NCBI GenBank assembly: GCA_023415835.1
Contig: JAEZJK010000008.1
Coordinates: forward strand, 1-15,790
Reading direction: 5' to 3'
Length of the DNA stretch: 15,790 nt
Source: Bacillota bacterium
Lineage (GTDB): Bacteria; Bacillota; UBA4882; UBA8346
Below, piece after piece: positions 1 through 6,880 of the stretch. The notes under the pieces are model-generated. The model had not been told where the DNA came from, searched no databases, and worked only from the letters and a program-made list of their open reading frames with translations. Positions within the stretch are counted from its first letter, which is position 1. Each line of letters begins with the position of its first letter. The translations under genes and the position numbers were made by a program.

Positions 1-1053
1 CGTTATGAACATAACGAAGCTAGAAAAGATACAAGAGCTGGATATTATCAAAGAAAGTTACATACTAAAGCCGGCGAGGTAGATTTAAAGGTGCCAAGAT
101 TACGTCATTTACCGTTTGAAACGGCGATTATAGAGCGGTACAAACGCCGTGAAAGCTCAATTGAAGAAGCGTTAATCGAAATGTATCTTGCTGGAGTATC
201 TGTACGCAGAATCGAAGATATCACAGAAGCCCTCTGGGGCACCAAAGTATCTCCAGGAACCATCAGTGAGCTGAACAAAAAAGTATACGTTCACATAGAG
301 GCTTGGCGCAATCGGCCGCTTAACGAACCTTATCCGTATGTTTATCTTGACGGTATCTTTCTTAAACGCAGCTGGGGCGGGGAATATGAAAATGTATCCA
401 TCCTAGTTGCTATGGGTGTCGATTCTGAAGGATTCCGTGAAATACTTGGCGCAGCGGAAGGAAGCAAAGAAGATAAAGAAAGTTGGTTAAACTTCTTACG
501 CCATCTCAAAGAGCGAGGGCTAAAGGGAACGCAACTATTTGTTAGCGATAAATGTCTGGGTTTTGTTGAAGCTTTAGGTGATGTATTTCCTGATGCCAAA
601 TGGCAGCGTTGTATCGTTCATTTTTATCGTAATGTTTTCTCTGTAACGCCACACGGTAAAATGCGGGAAGTAACCGCCATGCTAAAAGCAATTCATGCTC
701 AAGAAGATTTAATTAGCGCCAGGGAAAAAGCCAAGGCGGTTGCAACCAAATTACGGAGCATGAAATTATCACAGGCTGCTGAAAAGGTTGAAACCGGGAT
801 TGAAGAGACTCTTACCTATATGCATTTCCCTTCTGAACATTGGCGAAAAATCCGTACCAACAATGGACTTGAACGCTTAATGCGTGAGATCCGAAGAAGA
901 ACCCGGGTTGTTGGCTGCTTCCCGGATGGAAATTCCGCTCTAATGCTAGTCTGTGCTCGCTTACGTCATATTGCTACTTCTACTTGGGGTTCTAAGCGAT
1001 ATATGAATATGAATCTATTAATTTCAGGACAGGAGGTGTCAAGAGTAGGCTAA
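1..1053 (+). CDS. IS256-family (mutator-type) transposase, N-terminus cut by window edge
   Basis: This DDE transposase would catalyse cut-and-paste or copy-out movement of its own element. The reading frame is open from base 1, so the GTG at 91 is an internal valine and the true start lies upstream. About 350 codons are visible of a family usually near 400. The family block around RAGYYQRKLHTKAGEV lies at codons 13-27. The catalytic acidic triad is readable: the first Asp in VYLDGIF (codon at 349-351), the second in LFVSDKC, and the Glu in NNGLERLMREIRRRTRVVG near the C-terminus, with the C/H spacing typical of the family (RCIVHFYRN) between them. No frameshift or internal stop is seen, so the enzyme may be functional. 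It ends with TAA 50 bases before the IS end. It is the only plus-strand gene in the window. Confidence 0.93.
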   Translation, partial: RYEHNEARKDTRAGYYQRKLHTKAGEVDLKVPRLRHLPFETAIIERYKRRESSIEEALIEMYLAGVSVRRIEDITEALWGTKVSPGTISELNKKVYVHIEAWRNRPLNEPYPYVYLDGIFLKRSWGGEYENVSILVAMGVDSEGFREILGAAEGSKEDKESWLNFLRHLKERGLKGTQLFVSDKCLGFVEALGDVFPDAKWQRCIVHFYRNVFSVTPHGKMREVTAMLKAIHAQEDLISAREKAKAVATKLRSMKLSQAAEKVETGIEETLTYMHFPSEHWRKIRTNNGLERLMREIRRRTRVVGCFPDGNSALMLVCARLRHIATSTWGSKRYMNMNLLISGQEVSRVG

Positions 1054-1102
1054 AACGCATATATATCAGGTCTCTCTGAAATGTGCGCAAAATTCTTGAC
1101 AC
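1..1102 (+). mobile_element. IS256-family insertion sequence, right part (left end outside window)
   Basis: The element consists of the transposase gene, a short tail, and a terminal sequence at about 1078-1102. Read inward from the junction on the minus strand, that terminus begins GTGTCAAGAATTTTGCGCAC, which has the look of an IS256-family terminal inverted repeat. The right boundary is placed at about 1102 because the interrupted chemoreceptor frame stops there; it is uncertain by one to three bases. The left inverted repeat and the second copy of any 8-9 bp target duplication lie outside the window, so the duplication cannot be checked. If there is one, its right copy should be at about 1103-1111. 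Confidence 0.85.
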
Positions 1103-2097
1103 TACCTAGCCGTATCCATCGATACTTTCCGAACCAATTCACTCAATTCGGTTACAGTTGATACGGTCCGATTAATTTGATCGCTTTGTTCATTTGAACC
1201 GGACGTCAGTTCTTCCATAGCCCTTGCGACTTCCGAGGCAGAACGTCCAGAATCTATTGATGCATCTTTTAAATCTTTACTAGCAATTAAAATAAATTCC
1301 GATTCTTGATTGATGCCTTGGATTAATTTACGTAACCCGGCTAAAGCTCGGTTAAATCCCCCAACTAACGCCGTCGCTTCATAACAGCCGTTTGCCTTTA
1401 CGTTAATGGATAAATCACCAGCTGCCAATAAATTAGTCACTTTTACCATTGACTTCAAAGGTTTTGAGATAGAAGTAGCGATTACCAAACCTAAAGTGAA
1501 TGAGATTAAAAAGCTAATTAACAACATTAATACGGTTTTTTCTTTTGAACCCTGGGAAAATTTTGTTCCATACACCATCATTTGATTCGTAGAATCTTTC
1601 ATTTTACTATCTAAATTATTGATTGTCAGAAAAAAATAATACAAAGCATTATTCAACTTACCATAATTTTCTTTACTGATCGGTTCTTTTAAAATCTTTA
1701 AAATATCATTAATTGAACCCTCAATTTTCATAGCGGAATCCGGGTAATTTTTTTCAATAGTATAAATATAGGATTCGAAATTTTCTATATAGAAAGTTCT
1801 GACTATGAATTCTTCTTTCATATTATTTAATACTTCCAAGTAATTTATCTTCAATTCTAATAAATTTTTATTCAAATTAAGTAACGCATCCGATATTTGC
1901 ATACTATCACCATAGACCTGTAATGAAGTTCGTTGCATTCGATCAATAATTCCCAGGTTACTATAACCTTCAATAATAACACAACTAAGCATTATTAATA
2001 TAATTACCAGTATTTGGTAAAATATGCGCGATTTAGAAAATGGTGAAAAAATAACAGATGTTCCTTTTTTAATAATAGCCATGAATTTTTTAGACAT
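1102..2097 (-). pseudogene. Methyl-accepting chemotaxis protein, truncated at its 3' end by the IS
   Basis: This is the N-terminal 331 residues of a membrane chemoreceptor. There is a transmembrane helix at about 24-43, then an extracytoplasmic helical sensor region of about 145 residues in the style of four-helix-bundle MCP sensors. A second transmembrane helix lies at about 188-208, a HAMP domain at 209-262 (ISKPLKSMVKVTNLLAAGDL), and then only the start of the coiled-coil signalling domain (SEVARAMEELTSGSNEQ). The CheA/CheW-binding hairpin tip and most methylation helices are missing, so it cannot signal normally. The TAG stop sits exactly at the IS junction and appears to be made from host TA plus the first G of the IS. 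The ATG has a GAGAGGG ribosome binding site 8 bases upstream. The gene is clearly more AT-rich than its neighbours, which may mean foreign origin. Confidence 0.88.
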
Positions 2098-2160
2098 TTT
2101 GCATCCCTCTCAATTCTAATATTCATAGATATTATTATTTTCGACAAACATTTAAATAAC

Positions 2161-2206
2161 TTAACAAAAATAAGTAAACTGCTATACTTAAAGTTATAGC
2201 AGTTTA
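2161..2206 (-). terminator. Intrinsic terminator of icd
   Basis: A perfect 12 bp inverted repeat (arms 2175-2186 and 2195-2206, core AAACTGCTATA) surrounds an 8-base loop. On the minus strand it starts 29 bases after the icd stop codon and is followed by a U-rich tract (CTTATTTTTG). It also separates icd from the chemoreceptor gene. Confidence 0.8.
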
Positions 2207-2234
2207 TGGTAGATTATTAATTATTCTTGCAAAA

Positions 2235-3305
2235 TTACTTCATTTTGGCAATAATCGCATCCGCCATTTGACTGGTCCCGACCGCGCTTGGATCGTTCCG
2301 GTCTTGTTTCATATCGTAGGTAACTGCCTTATTCTCAGCAATCACTGCCGCCACCGCCCGCTCCAAACGATCGGCGGCTTCAGTTTCACCAATATGCCTT
2401 AACATCAGCATTCCGGAAAGAATAAACGCCGTAGGGTTAACCTTGTTTTGCCCTTTATACTTCGGGGCTGATCCGTGAGTCGGTTCGAATAAGGCAACTC
2501 CATCTCCGATATTAGCGCCCGGGGCTACTCCCAAACCGCCCACCAAACCGGCGCAGAGATCCGAAAGAATATCCCCATAAAGATTGGACATTACCAAAAC
2601 ATCAAAAGCTTCCGGACGCTGAACCAGTTGCATGCACATCGCATCGACCAATACTTCTTCGTATCCGATCTTCCCCTCATATTCCTTGGCTACTTCACGG
2701 GCAACCCGGTAAAAAAGCCCATCAGTATATTTCATGATATTTGCTTTGGCGACAGCGGTCACTTTTTGGCGCCCGTTTTGAACCGCATATTCAAAAGCGT
2801 ATTTGACAATTCTCCGGCAGCCGGTAATGGAAAAAGGTTTAATCGAGATTGCCGAGTCCTCCCGAATTTTCCCGTTGGACATGGCGATAATCTGTTTGGC
2901 TTCCGGGGAACCCAGGTCAAATTCTACACCGGCATATAAATCTTCACTATTTTCTCTCACCATCACCACATCAATATCTTGATAACGGGAACGGACTCCC
3001 GGGTATGATTTGCAGGGACGAATACAAGCATAAAGATTCAAGGCATGTCGCAAAGCAACGTTAACACTCCTAAATCCGGTCCCGATCGGGGTGGTAATCG
3101 GCCCTTTTAAAGCCACTTTATTGCGGCGGATTGATTCCAAAACAGCATCCGGGAGTGGTGTGCCGTATTGCTCCATTATATCCACACCGGCGTTATGGAC
3201 TTCCCAATCGATTTTTACTCCGGTAGCCTCAATCACTCTGCGGCCTGCCTCGGTTAATTCCGGTCCAGTCCCATCCCCGGGTATCAGCGTAATCTTGTGA
3301 ACCAA
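2235..3305 (-). CDS. icd: Isocitrate dehydrogenase, short (about 356 aa) type
   Basis: It oxidatively decarboxylates isocitrate to 2-oxoglutarate in the cytoplasm, feeding glutamate synthesis or the TCA cycle. The protein belongs to the isocitrate/isopropylmalate dehydrogenase superfamily: LIPGDGTGPE at 7-16, the isocitrate-binding RSVNVALR at 79-86, R96, R117, Y124, K187 with N189 (AKANIMKYTDG), and the metal-binding aspartates D221, D245 and D249. IPM and homoisocitrate enzymes lack the serine at S80, which corresponds to E. coli Ser113, so isocitrate is the likely substrate. At the cofactor site the residues matching E. coli Lys344, Tyr345, Val351 and Tyr391 are K282, Y283, V289 and Y330 (NADP-like), but Arg395 is replaced by Q334. 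Cofactor choice is therefore open. The start is TTG, supported by an AAAGGGG site 9 bases upstream. It appears monocistronic. Confidence 0.9.
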   Translation of the reverse strand: MVHKITLIPGDGTGPELTEAGRRVIEATGVKIDWEVHNAGVDIMEQYGTPLPDAVLESIRRNKVALKGPITTPIGTGFRSVNVALRHALNLYACIRPCKSYPGVRSRYQDIDVVMVRENSEDLYAGVEFDLGSPEAKQIIAMSNGKIREDSAISIKPFSITGCRRIVKYAFEYAVQNGRQKVTAVAKANIMKYTDGLFYRVAREVAKEYEGKIGYEEVLVDAMCMQLVQRPEAFDVLVMSNLYGDILSDLCAGLVGGLGVAPGANIGDGVALFEPTHGSAPKYKGQNKVNPTAFILSGMLMLRHIGETEAADRLERAVAAVIAENKAVTYDMKQDRNDPSAVGTSQMADAIIAKMK

Positions 3306-3406
3306 AATAATTCGCCCCTTTCAAAAATATTTGTTAACTAAAACACAATTCGACAAAGGTTGTAATAAATTCCTGCCCATTTGGCATGAATACAGAATAC
3401 CTGAAA

Positions 3407-3549
3407 GCCAGAATCCAGTGGCCAGGAGTCAGGAGCCAGCGTAAAACCTAAAACGATTTTAGGTTTTAATCTCGGGTTTTAAACTATTAAGCGTATGCTT
3501 TTTATATGCTGACTACTGATTGCTGACTTCTGTCTCCTGACTACTAATA
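3407..3549. repeat. Two inverted arrays of 7-base repeats flanking a hairpin
   Basis: The left array, 3407-3441, holds five 7-base units on the plus strand (gccagaa, tccagtg, gccagga, gtcagga, gccagcg). The right array, 3508-3542, holds five units of the same family on the minus strand (gtcagga, gacagaa, gtcagca, atcagta, gtcagca), with a possible sixth at 3543-3549. The shared pattern is about GNCAGNA. Because the arrays are inverted they can pair with each other. Between them, arms 3443-3453 and 3457-3467 form an 11 bp AT-rich hairpin (AAAACCTAAAA) with a 3-base loop. The element fills the gap between the dCMP deaminase and icd genes and could also act as a weak terminator. I do not recognise it as a named family. 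Confidence 0.7.
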
Positions 3550-4041
3550 TTAATACCCTTTTACTTCCTTCAAATTAATATTTTCTTCCCAAATCCAGTC
3601 TGCCACCAGGTATTCGGTATAACGGCCAAGTTCTTCCCGGACTACCACTTTTTCGATACCAGCATTAATAATCAGCCTGGTGCACATCCGGCAAGGCCTG
3701 GTTTTTGGAGTAAATTCGCCGGTTTTAGCGTCCAAACAAGCCAAATATAACGTAGCGCCTAACATACTGATCCGGTCGGCATGGATTATCGCGTTGGCCT
3801 CGGCATGTACCGAACGGCACAATTCATAACGTTCTCCGGGAGGTATTTGTGCCGCTTCCCTAGGGCATTTGCCTAGGTCGCAACAGTTAACCGTGCCCCG
3901 AGGCGCTCCGACATAACCAGTACTGATAATTTGCCCATTTTGAACAATTACCGCTCCGAACTTCCGGCGCAAACAAGTCCCCCTCGCGGCGACTTGGGTA
4001 GCAATATTCAAATAATACTCTTCCCATGAGGGCCTAACCAT
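3550..4041 (-). CDS. dCMP deaminase (ComEB-type cytidine/deoxycytidylate deaminase)
   Basis: It probably deaminates dCMP to dUMP, supplying thymidylate synthesis. The zinc-dependent deaminase core is intact: H79-A-E81 (SVHAEANAI), with H79 as a zinc ligand and E81 as the proton shuttle, and P116-C117-R-M-C120 giving the two cysteine ligands. A cysteine-bearing insertion (NCCDLGKCPR at 52-61, ELC at 73-75) matches the second zinc site of T4-like and ComEB-like dCMP deaminases and argues against cytidine or tRNA-adenosine deaminases. The 163-residue length is normal. The ATG has a GGAGGT site 7 bases upstream. It lies 26 bases downstream of the glycosyltransferase on the same strand, so the two are probably cotranscribed. 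The name comEB is used for the Bacillus homologue in a competence operon; nothing here points to competence. Confidence 0.9.
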   Translation of the reverse strand: MVRPSWEEYYLNIATQVAARGTCLRRKFGAVIVQNGQIISTGYVGAPRGTVNCCDLGKCPREAAQIPPGERYELCRSVHAEANAIIHADRISMLGATLYLACLDAKTGEFTPKTRPCRMCTRLIINAGIEKVVVREELGRYTEYLVADWIWEENINLKEVKGY

Positions 4042-4067
4042 CAGAACACCTCCATGCTAAACCATAA

Positions 4068-5216
4068 TTACTTATTTTTTTGCCCTAAAACCCGATTAAA
4101 CAACTCAAGGTACTCCCCGGCGATCCGTAGATGTGAATATCTTTCCGCTGTACGCCGCGCCTCCTGCTTAAAACCGGCAAGCCGTTCCGGATTAAACGCC
4201 AAATCTAAAACCCCTCCGGAGATTGCTTGAGTATCTTCTGCCACTAACAACCCATTTTGCCCATGGGTAATCGTATCATTAGCCCCTGCCGCCGCGACGG
4301 CTACTATTGGCACTCCGGCTGCCAGAGCCTCCAATTGCGCTAATGGTTTGACTTCGGTTTTAGAAGTCATGACGAATAAATCAGCCGCCGCTAAATAATT
4401 GGGTATCTGCGCCGGGTTAACCATACCGGTAAAGATCACCGCCTCGGCAATCCCAAGTTCGGCAGCAAGTTGCTTTAACCCATTTAAAGCCGGGCCATCG
4501 CCCACAATCATCAATTTTACCGGTTCGGGGGCTTTTTCAAGGATTAACCGGAAAGATTGTAACAGGAGGCCCAAATTTTTTTCCGGAGCAACCCGCCCGA
4601 TATTAATTAAAACTTTTTCTTTTGAAAGGTGATATTCTTTTTTCACCTGATCACTGTTAGCTGTTTGAAACTTAGTTAAGTCCGTAGGATTTGGAATAAC
4701 TTTGATATCATTAGTAACACCGTACTCTAAAAGGATTTGCCGGGCTGTATCGGCCGGGGTAGTTATTTGACTAACTGACTGGGCAAACCGGCGGACTTGG
4801 TTTTTAGAGAACCAGCTTACCAAGGCCGAAGGCAGCGGCACATAATGGGTATACTGATCGTACTGGGTATGGAAAGTATATACGATCGGCGCCTTCCTAC
4901 TTCGTGCCAGTTTCAGGGCTAACGGACCCAAAACAAAAGGATGATGGCTATGAATAATGTCAAAGTCGAGGTTTTCCAAAACTTTTGAAAGCTTAGGGGA
5001 GTATGGCACAGCAACCGGATATTTTACTTTTCGGGTCAAGTCAACCGCAGGATACCGGTAAACTCCGGGTTCTTCATCAACATAGTCATCAAATTTGGGC
5101 GCAAAGATATCCACTTCATGCCCTTGCCCGATAAAACCTTTGCGAAGCAAATTAACCGCTCCGACAACCCCATTGACTAAAGGTAGATAACAATTGGTAA
5201 ATACAGCGATACGCAA
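4068..5216 (-). CDS. GT4-family glycosyltransferase, glycolipid-synthase-like
   Basis: This is a cytoplasmic or membrane-face retaining glycosyltransferase of 382 residues with a GT-B fold. The N-terminal domain starts MRIAVFTNCYLPLVNGVV, where the NGV loop is typical, and carries an acceptor-side block HSHHPFVLG at 89-97. The C-terminal donor-binding domain has IGRVAPEKN at 206-214 (R208, K213), VGDGP at 238-242 and an EX7E motif E288/E296 (TEVKPLAQLEALAAGVP). The overall look is that of diacylglycerol glucosyl- or mannosyltransferases, which make membrane glycolipids, but the donor and acceptor cannot be read from sequence. The start is TTG at 5216. A GGAGG site lies 8 bases before it, and the nearby ATG at 5224 is out of frame. 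It is first in a likely two-gene operon with the deaminase gene. Confidence 0.87.
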   Translation of the reverse strand: MRIAVFTNCYLPLVNGVVGAVNLLRKGFIGQGHEVDIFAPKFDDYVDEEPGVYRYPAVDLTRKVKYPVAVPYSPKLSKVLENLDFDIIHSHHPFVLGPLALKLARSRKAPIVYTFHTQYDQYTHYVPLPSALVSWFSKNQVRRFAQSVSQITTPADTARQILLEYGVTNDIKVIPNPTDLTKFQTANSDQVKKEYHLSKEKVLINIGRVAPEKNLGLLLQSFRLILEKAPEPVKLMIVGDGPALNGLKQLAAELGIAEAVIFTGMVNPAQIPNYLAAADLFVMTSKTEVKPLAQLEALAAGVPIVAVAAAGANDTITHGQNGLLVAEDTQAISGGVLDLAFNPERLAGFKQEARRTAERYSHLRIAGEYLELFNRVLGQKNK

Positions 5217-5489
5217 AATTCATGCCTCCAAAAAATTTGTATTTATCTCGGTGATTAAAGTTTACCCACCCGAGCCAGTATAGATCCTAAACTGCATTAT
5301 TCGGCATCCCTCCGATTATCCCTTCAGCTAAATGGCTGATAATTGAGAAGCATTTGATTATAATTACCGCCGGATACAGCAAAGCCCCCGGGCGGGGAGC
5401 AAGTTAGCGCCTTCACCACCGGGGGCGTTCCTTCACAAATTTAAAATGTGCCTTCTTTGGATCGTACCGTTATATTTTATCCTTCGTCC
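5217..5489 (-). other. Gap with three hairpins: terminator-like or leader RNA of the glycosyltransferase operon
   Basis: No gene is seen here. On the minus strand, between the sbp stop and the glycosyltransferase start, there are three inverted repeats. The first is a GC-rich stem at 5384-5391/5419-5426 (GCCCCCGG/CCGGGGGC) with a 27-base loop. The second is a small stem at 5301-5304/5312-5315 (TCGG/CCGA). The third is CTCGGTG at 5247-5253 with CACCCGAG at 5267-5274 (one bulged base), which ends about 15 bases before the GGAGG site of the glycosyltransferase. The first could end the sbp transcript, but only a short U stretch (CTTTG) follows it. The others lie where a leader RNA would be. I could not match them to a riboswitch class I know. 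Confidence 0.45.
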
Positions 5490-5858
5490 CTAGTTCATAT
5501 CTTTACCGTTGCCGCTGGCATGCCACCACCAAAAGCGGTCGAATAACTCCTCACGGATTAGTGATAAGTTTTGGAAGAGCCTGATACTAAAAGCCACCAC
5601 CGCCCCCAAATAAATATCAACCCCCCAGATATCACCCAGATAGGCTAAGAGGGCTGCTAAAGCGGTATTAGTAAAAAAACTGCTGATAAATTTGAACAAA
5701 ACGAACTTTTGTTCCATTTGGGCCCGGATTCCGCCAAAAATAGCGTCTAAAGCAGCTAAAATTGCAATAGCGGTATATTTTAATAAACTTACCGGAATAT
5801 CATAAGGGATCATGATTCCGATGACAATTCCTAAAATCGCTCCCAGAATGGTTAACAA
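5490..5858 (-). CDS. sbp: Small basic protein Sbp (DUF1290) membrane protein
   Basis: This 122-residue integral membrane protein of the DUF1290 family is found next to DUF881 genes and often near ftsA/ftsZ in Gram-positive bacteria; its exact role is not established. Hydrophobic segments lie at about 3-20, 25-42 and 58-98, with the family signature ILAALDAIFGGIRAQMEQKF at 33-52 and a C-terminal RLFQNLSLIREELF segment followed by a short polar tail. The start is TTG, placed directly after the TAA of the DUF881 gene with no spacer. Its ribosome binding site (GAGGAGG) is inside the last codons of that gene, so translation is probably coupled. No ftsA or ftsZ follows; a glycosyltransferase operon does. 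Confidence 0.88.
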   Translation of the reverse strand: MLTILGAILGIVIGIMIPYDIPVSLLKYTAIAILAALDAIFGGIRAQMEQKFVLFKFISSFFTNTALAALLAYLGDIWGVDIYLGAVVAFSIRLFQNLSLIREELFDRFWWWHASGNGKDMN

Positions 5859-6551
5859 TTAATTTTCCTCCTCAGCCGGTTGGGCATGTTCAAAGGTAAG
5901 GCTCCCTTTATAAGCCGGGATAACCAATTGATCCATCTTCTCAATTATAAATCTGAGATTAAATGATAATATTTGTTGTTCCACAAATCCACCCGGCATC
6001 ATTAACGCATTCTTTAAGTTGTTGGGATCGCCGATAGCCTCGATCTCATATGGCGGCGCCAGCCGCTTAGTATCAATTAAGATTGTGCTTCCGGCACAGC
6101 TAAAACCGGAGGAATAGGCAATCCGGTTACCGTTTACTGCAATCGCCTCAGCTCCTGCGGCCCATAGTTCATTAACCAGCAATTCCAGTTGGTCATAATG
6201 AACCACATAAAAGATGGGATCCTCATATTCTTTTAATTTTTGCTCCGAATCACTCAAGGTAATCTTAAGGCCTTTTCCGGTAAGAGGAATTAATCCGGCA
6301 GCCATCTTCAGCCTGATTGTTTCCAGGTCCCGATCATACCCTTTCAACTGCTGGCGCAGGTAGGCGTTTTCCTGCTCATACTTGTTAATTAACATCTTCT
6401 GATTATTAAACATTTTAACCAGCTCCGGAACCTGCCGCGTCGGTAAAGTAGCGCGCACCTTTAAGCCGGTCTTAAGCTGCATTACCACTAGCATACTCAA
6501 AACCATCGCGATAATACCGATTCCCAGTTGCCAACTTCGAAATCTGAACAA
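5859..6551 (-). CDS. DUF881 family protein (YlxW/YlxX-like)
   Basis: This 230-residue membrane-anchored protein belongs to the DUF881 family, usually encoded beside sbp and division genes in Bacillota and Actinomycetota; its molecular function is unknown. Residues 9-26 form one transmembrane helix with an arginine-rich cytoplasmic N-terminus. Residues about 45-80 look like a coiled coil (NNQKMLINKYEQENAYLRQQ). The rest is the extracytoplasmic DUF881 domain, with hallmark segments KGLKITLSDS, VHYDQLELLVNELWAAGAEA and a late PPYEIEAIGDPNNL block. The start is TTG, with an AAGGAG site 8 bases upstream. It is first in a two-gene unit with sbp. The upstream mreB operon ends with its own terminator, so a separate promoter is expected at 6552-6650, but I could not assign one. 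Confidence 0.87.
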   Translation of the reverse strand: MFRFRSWQLGIGIIAMVLSMLVVMQLKTGLKVRATLPTRQVPELVKMFNNQKMLINKYEQENAYLRQQLKGYDRDLETIRLKMAAGLIPLTGKGLKITLSDSEQKLKEYEDPIFYVVHYDQLELLVNELWAAGAEAIAVNGNRIAYSSGFSCAGSTILIDTKRLAPPYEIEAIGDPNNLKNALMMPGGFVEQQILSFNLRFIIEKMDQLVIPAYKGSLTFEHAQPAEEEN

Positions 6552-6880
6552 TTAAAACGCTCCTTACTGATCTAATTGGTCTTAATTTATTCACCATTGG
6601 CCCCAAAAATCCTCTTTATTTAAAAAAGCTCGAATTGATGTAACATTGCAAAATAAAAAAATTGATCCTCGCCGGGTTCCACATTATCCGGCTTGCGGAT
6701 CGTTTCTAATCTTCGGTTAGTAATAATTAACCTAATATAGTTATTGTCCCCAACCGTTTTTTAGCCCTATGCCGAAACGCCAGGACCAATTTAAATATGT
6801 CGGAAACTCTTATATACTTCGCCGTAATCGGCAAAACGATGTCCATAAAAGCAAAGAGATCAACCGTTCTCTACATACTG
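6552..6880 (-). other. Gap between mreB and DUF881: long mreB 3' region, terminator and leader
   Basis: No open frame here looks like a gene. Bases 6702-6880 lie between the mreB stop and its terminator, giving an unusually long (about 179 nt) 3' untranslated region. It holds two small inverted repeats (GGTTA/TAACC at 6715-6732, GCCG/CGGC at 6821-6832). Bases 6651-6701 are the terminator. Bases 6552-6650 must hold the promoter and leader for the DUF881-sbp pair; no convincing -35/-10 pair is visible. Confidence 0.5.
6651..6701 (-). terminator. Intrinsic terminator of the phoB-mreB operon
   Basis: On the minus strand an outer stem GATCC/GGATC (6697-6701 with 6664-6668) encloses an inner GCCGG/CCGGC stem. 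A U-rich tract (AATTTTTTATTTTG) follows immediately. It is a classic Rho-independent terminator, placed 179 bases after the mreB stop codon. Confidence 0.85.

Noticed and set aside
91..1053. GTG at 91 as the transposase start
   Set aside because: The frame is open to base 1 and encodes conserved IS256-family residues upstream, so the gene starts before the window.
3407..3549. CRISPR array
   Set aside because: The units are only 7 bases long with no spacers and no cas genes nearby.
5384..5426. GC-rich hairpin as a known riboswitch (c-di-GMP, M-box, ydaO and others considered)
   Set aside because: None of the conserved core sequences I know for these classes are present.
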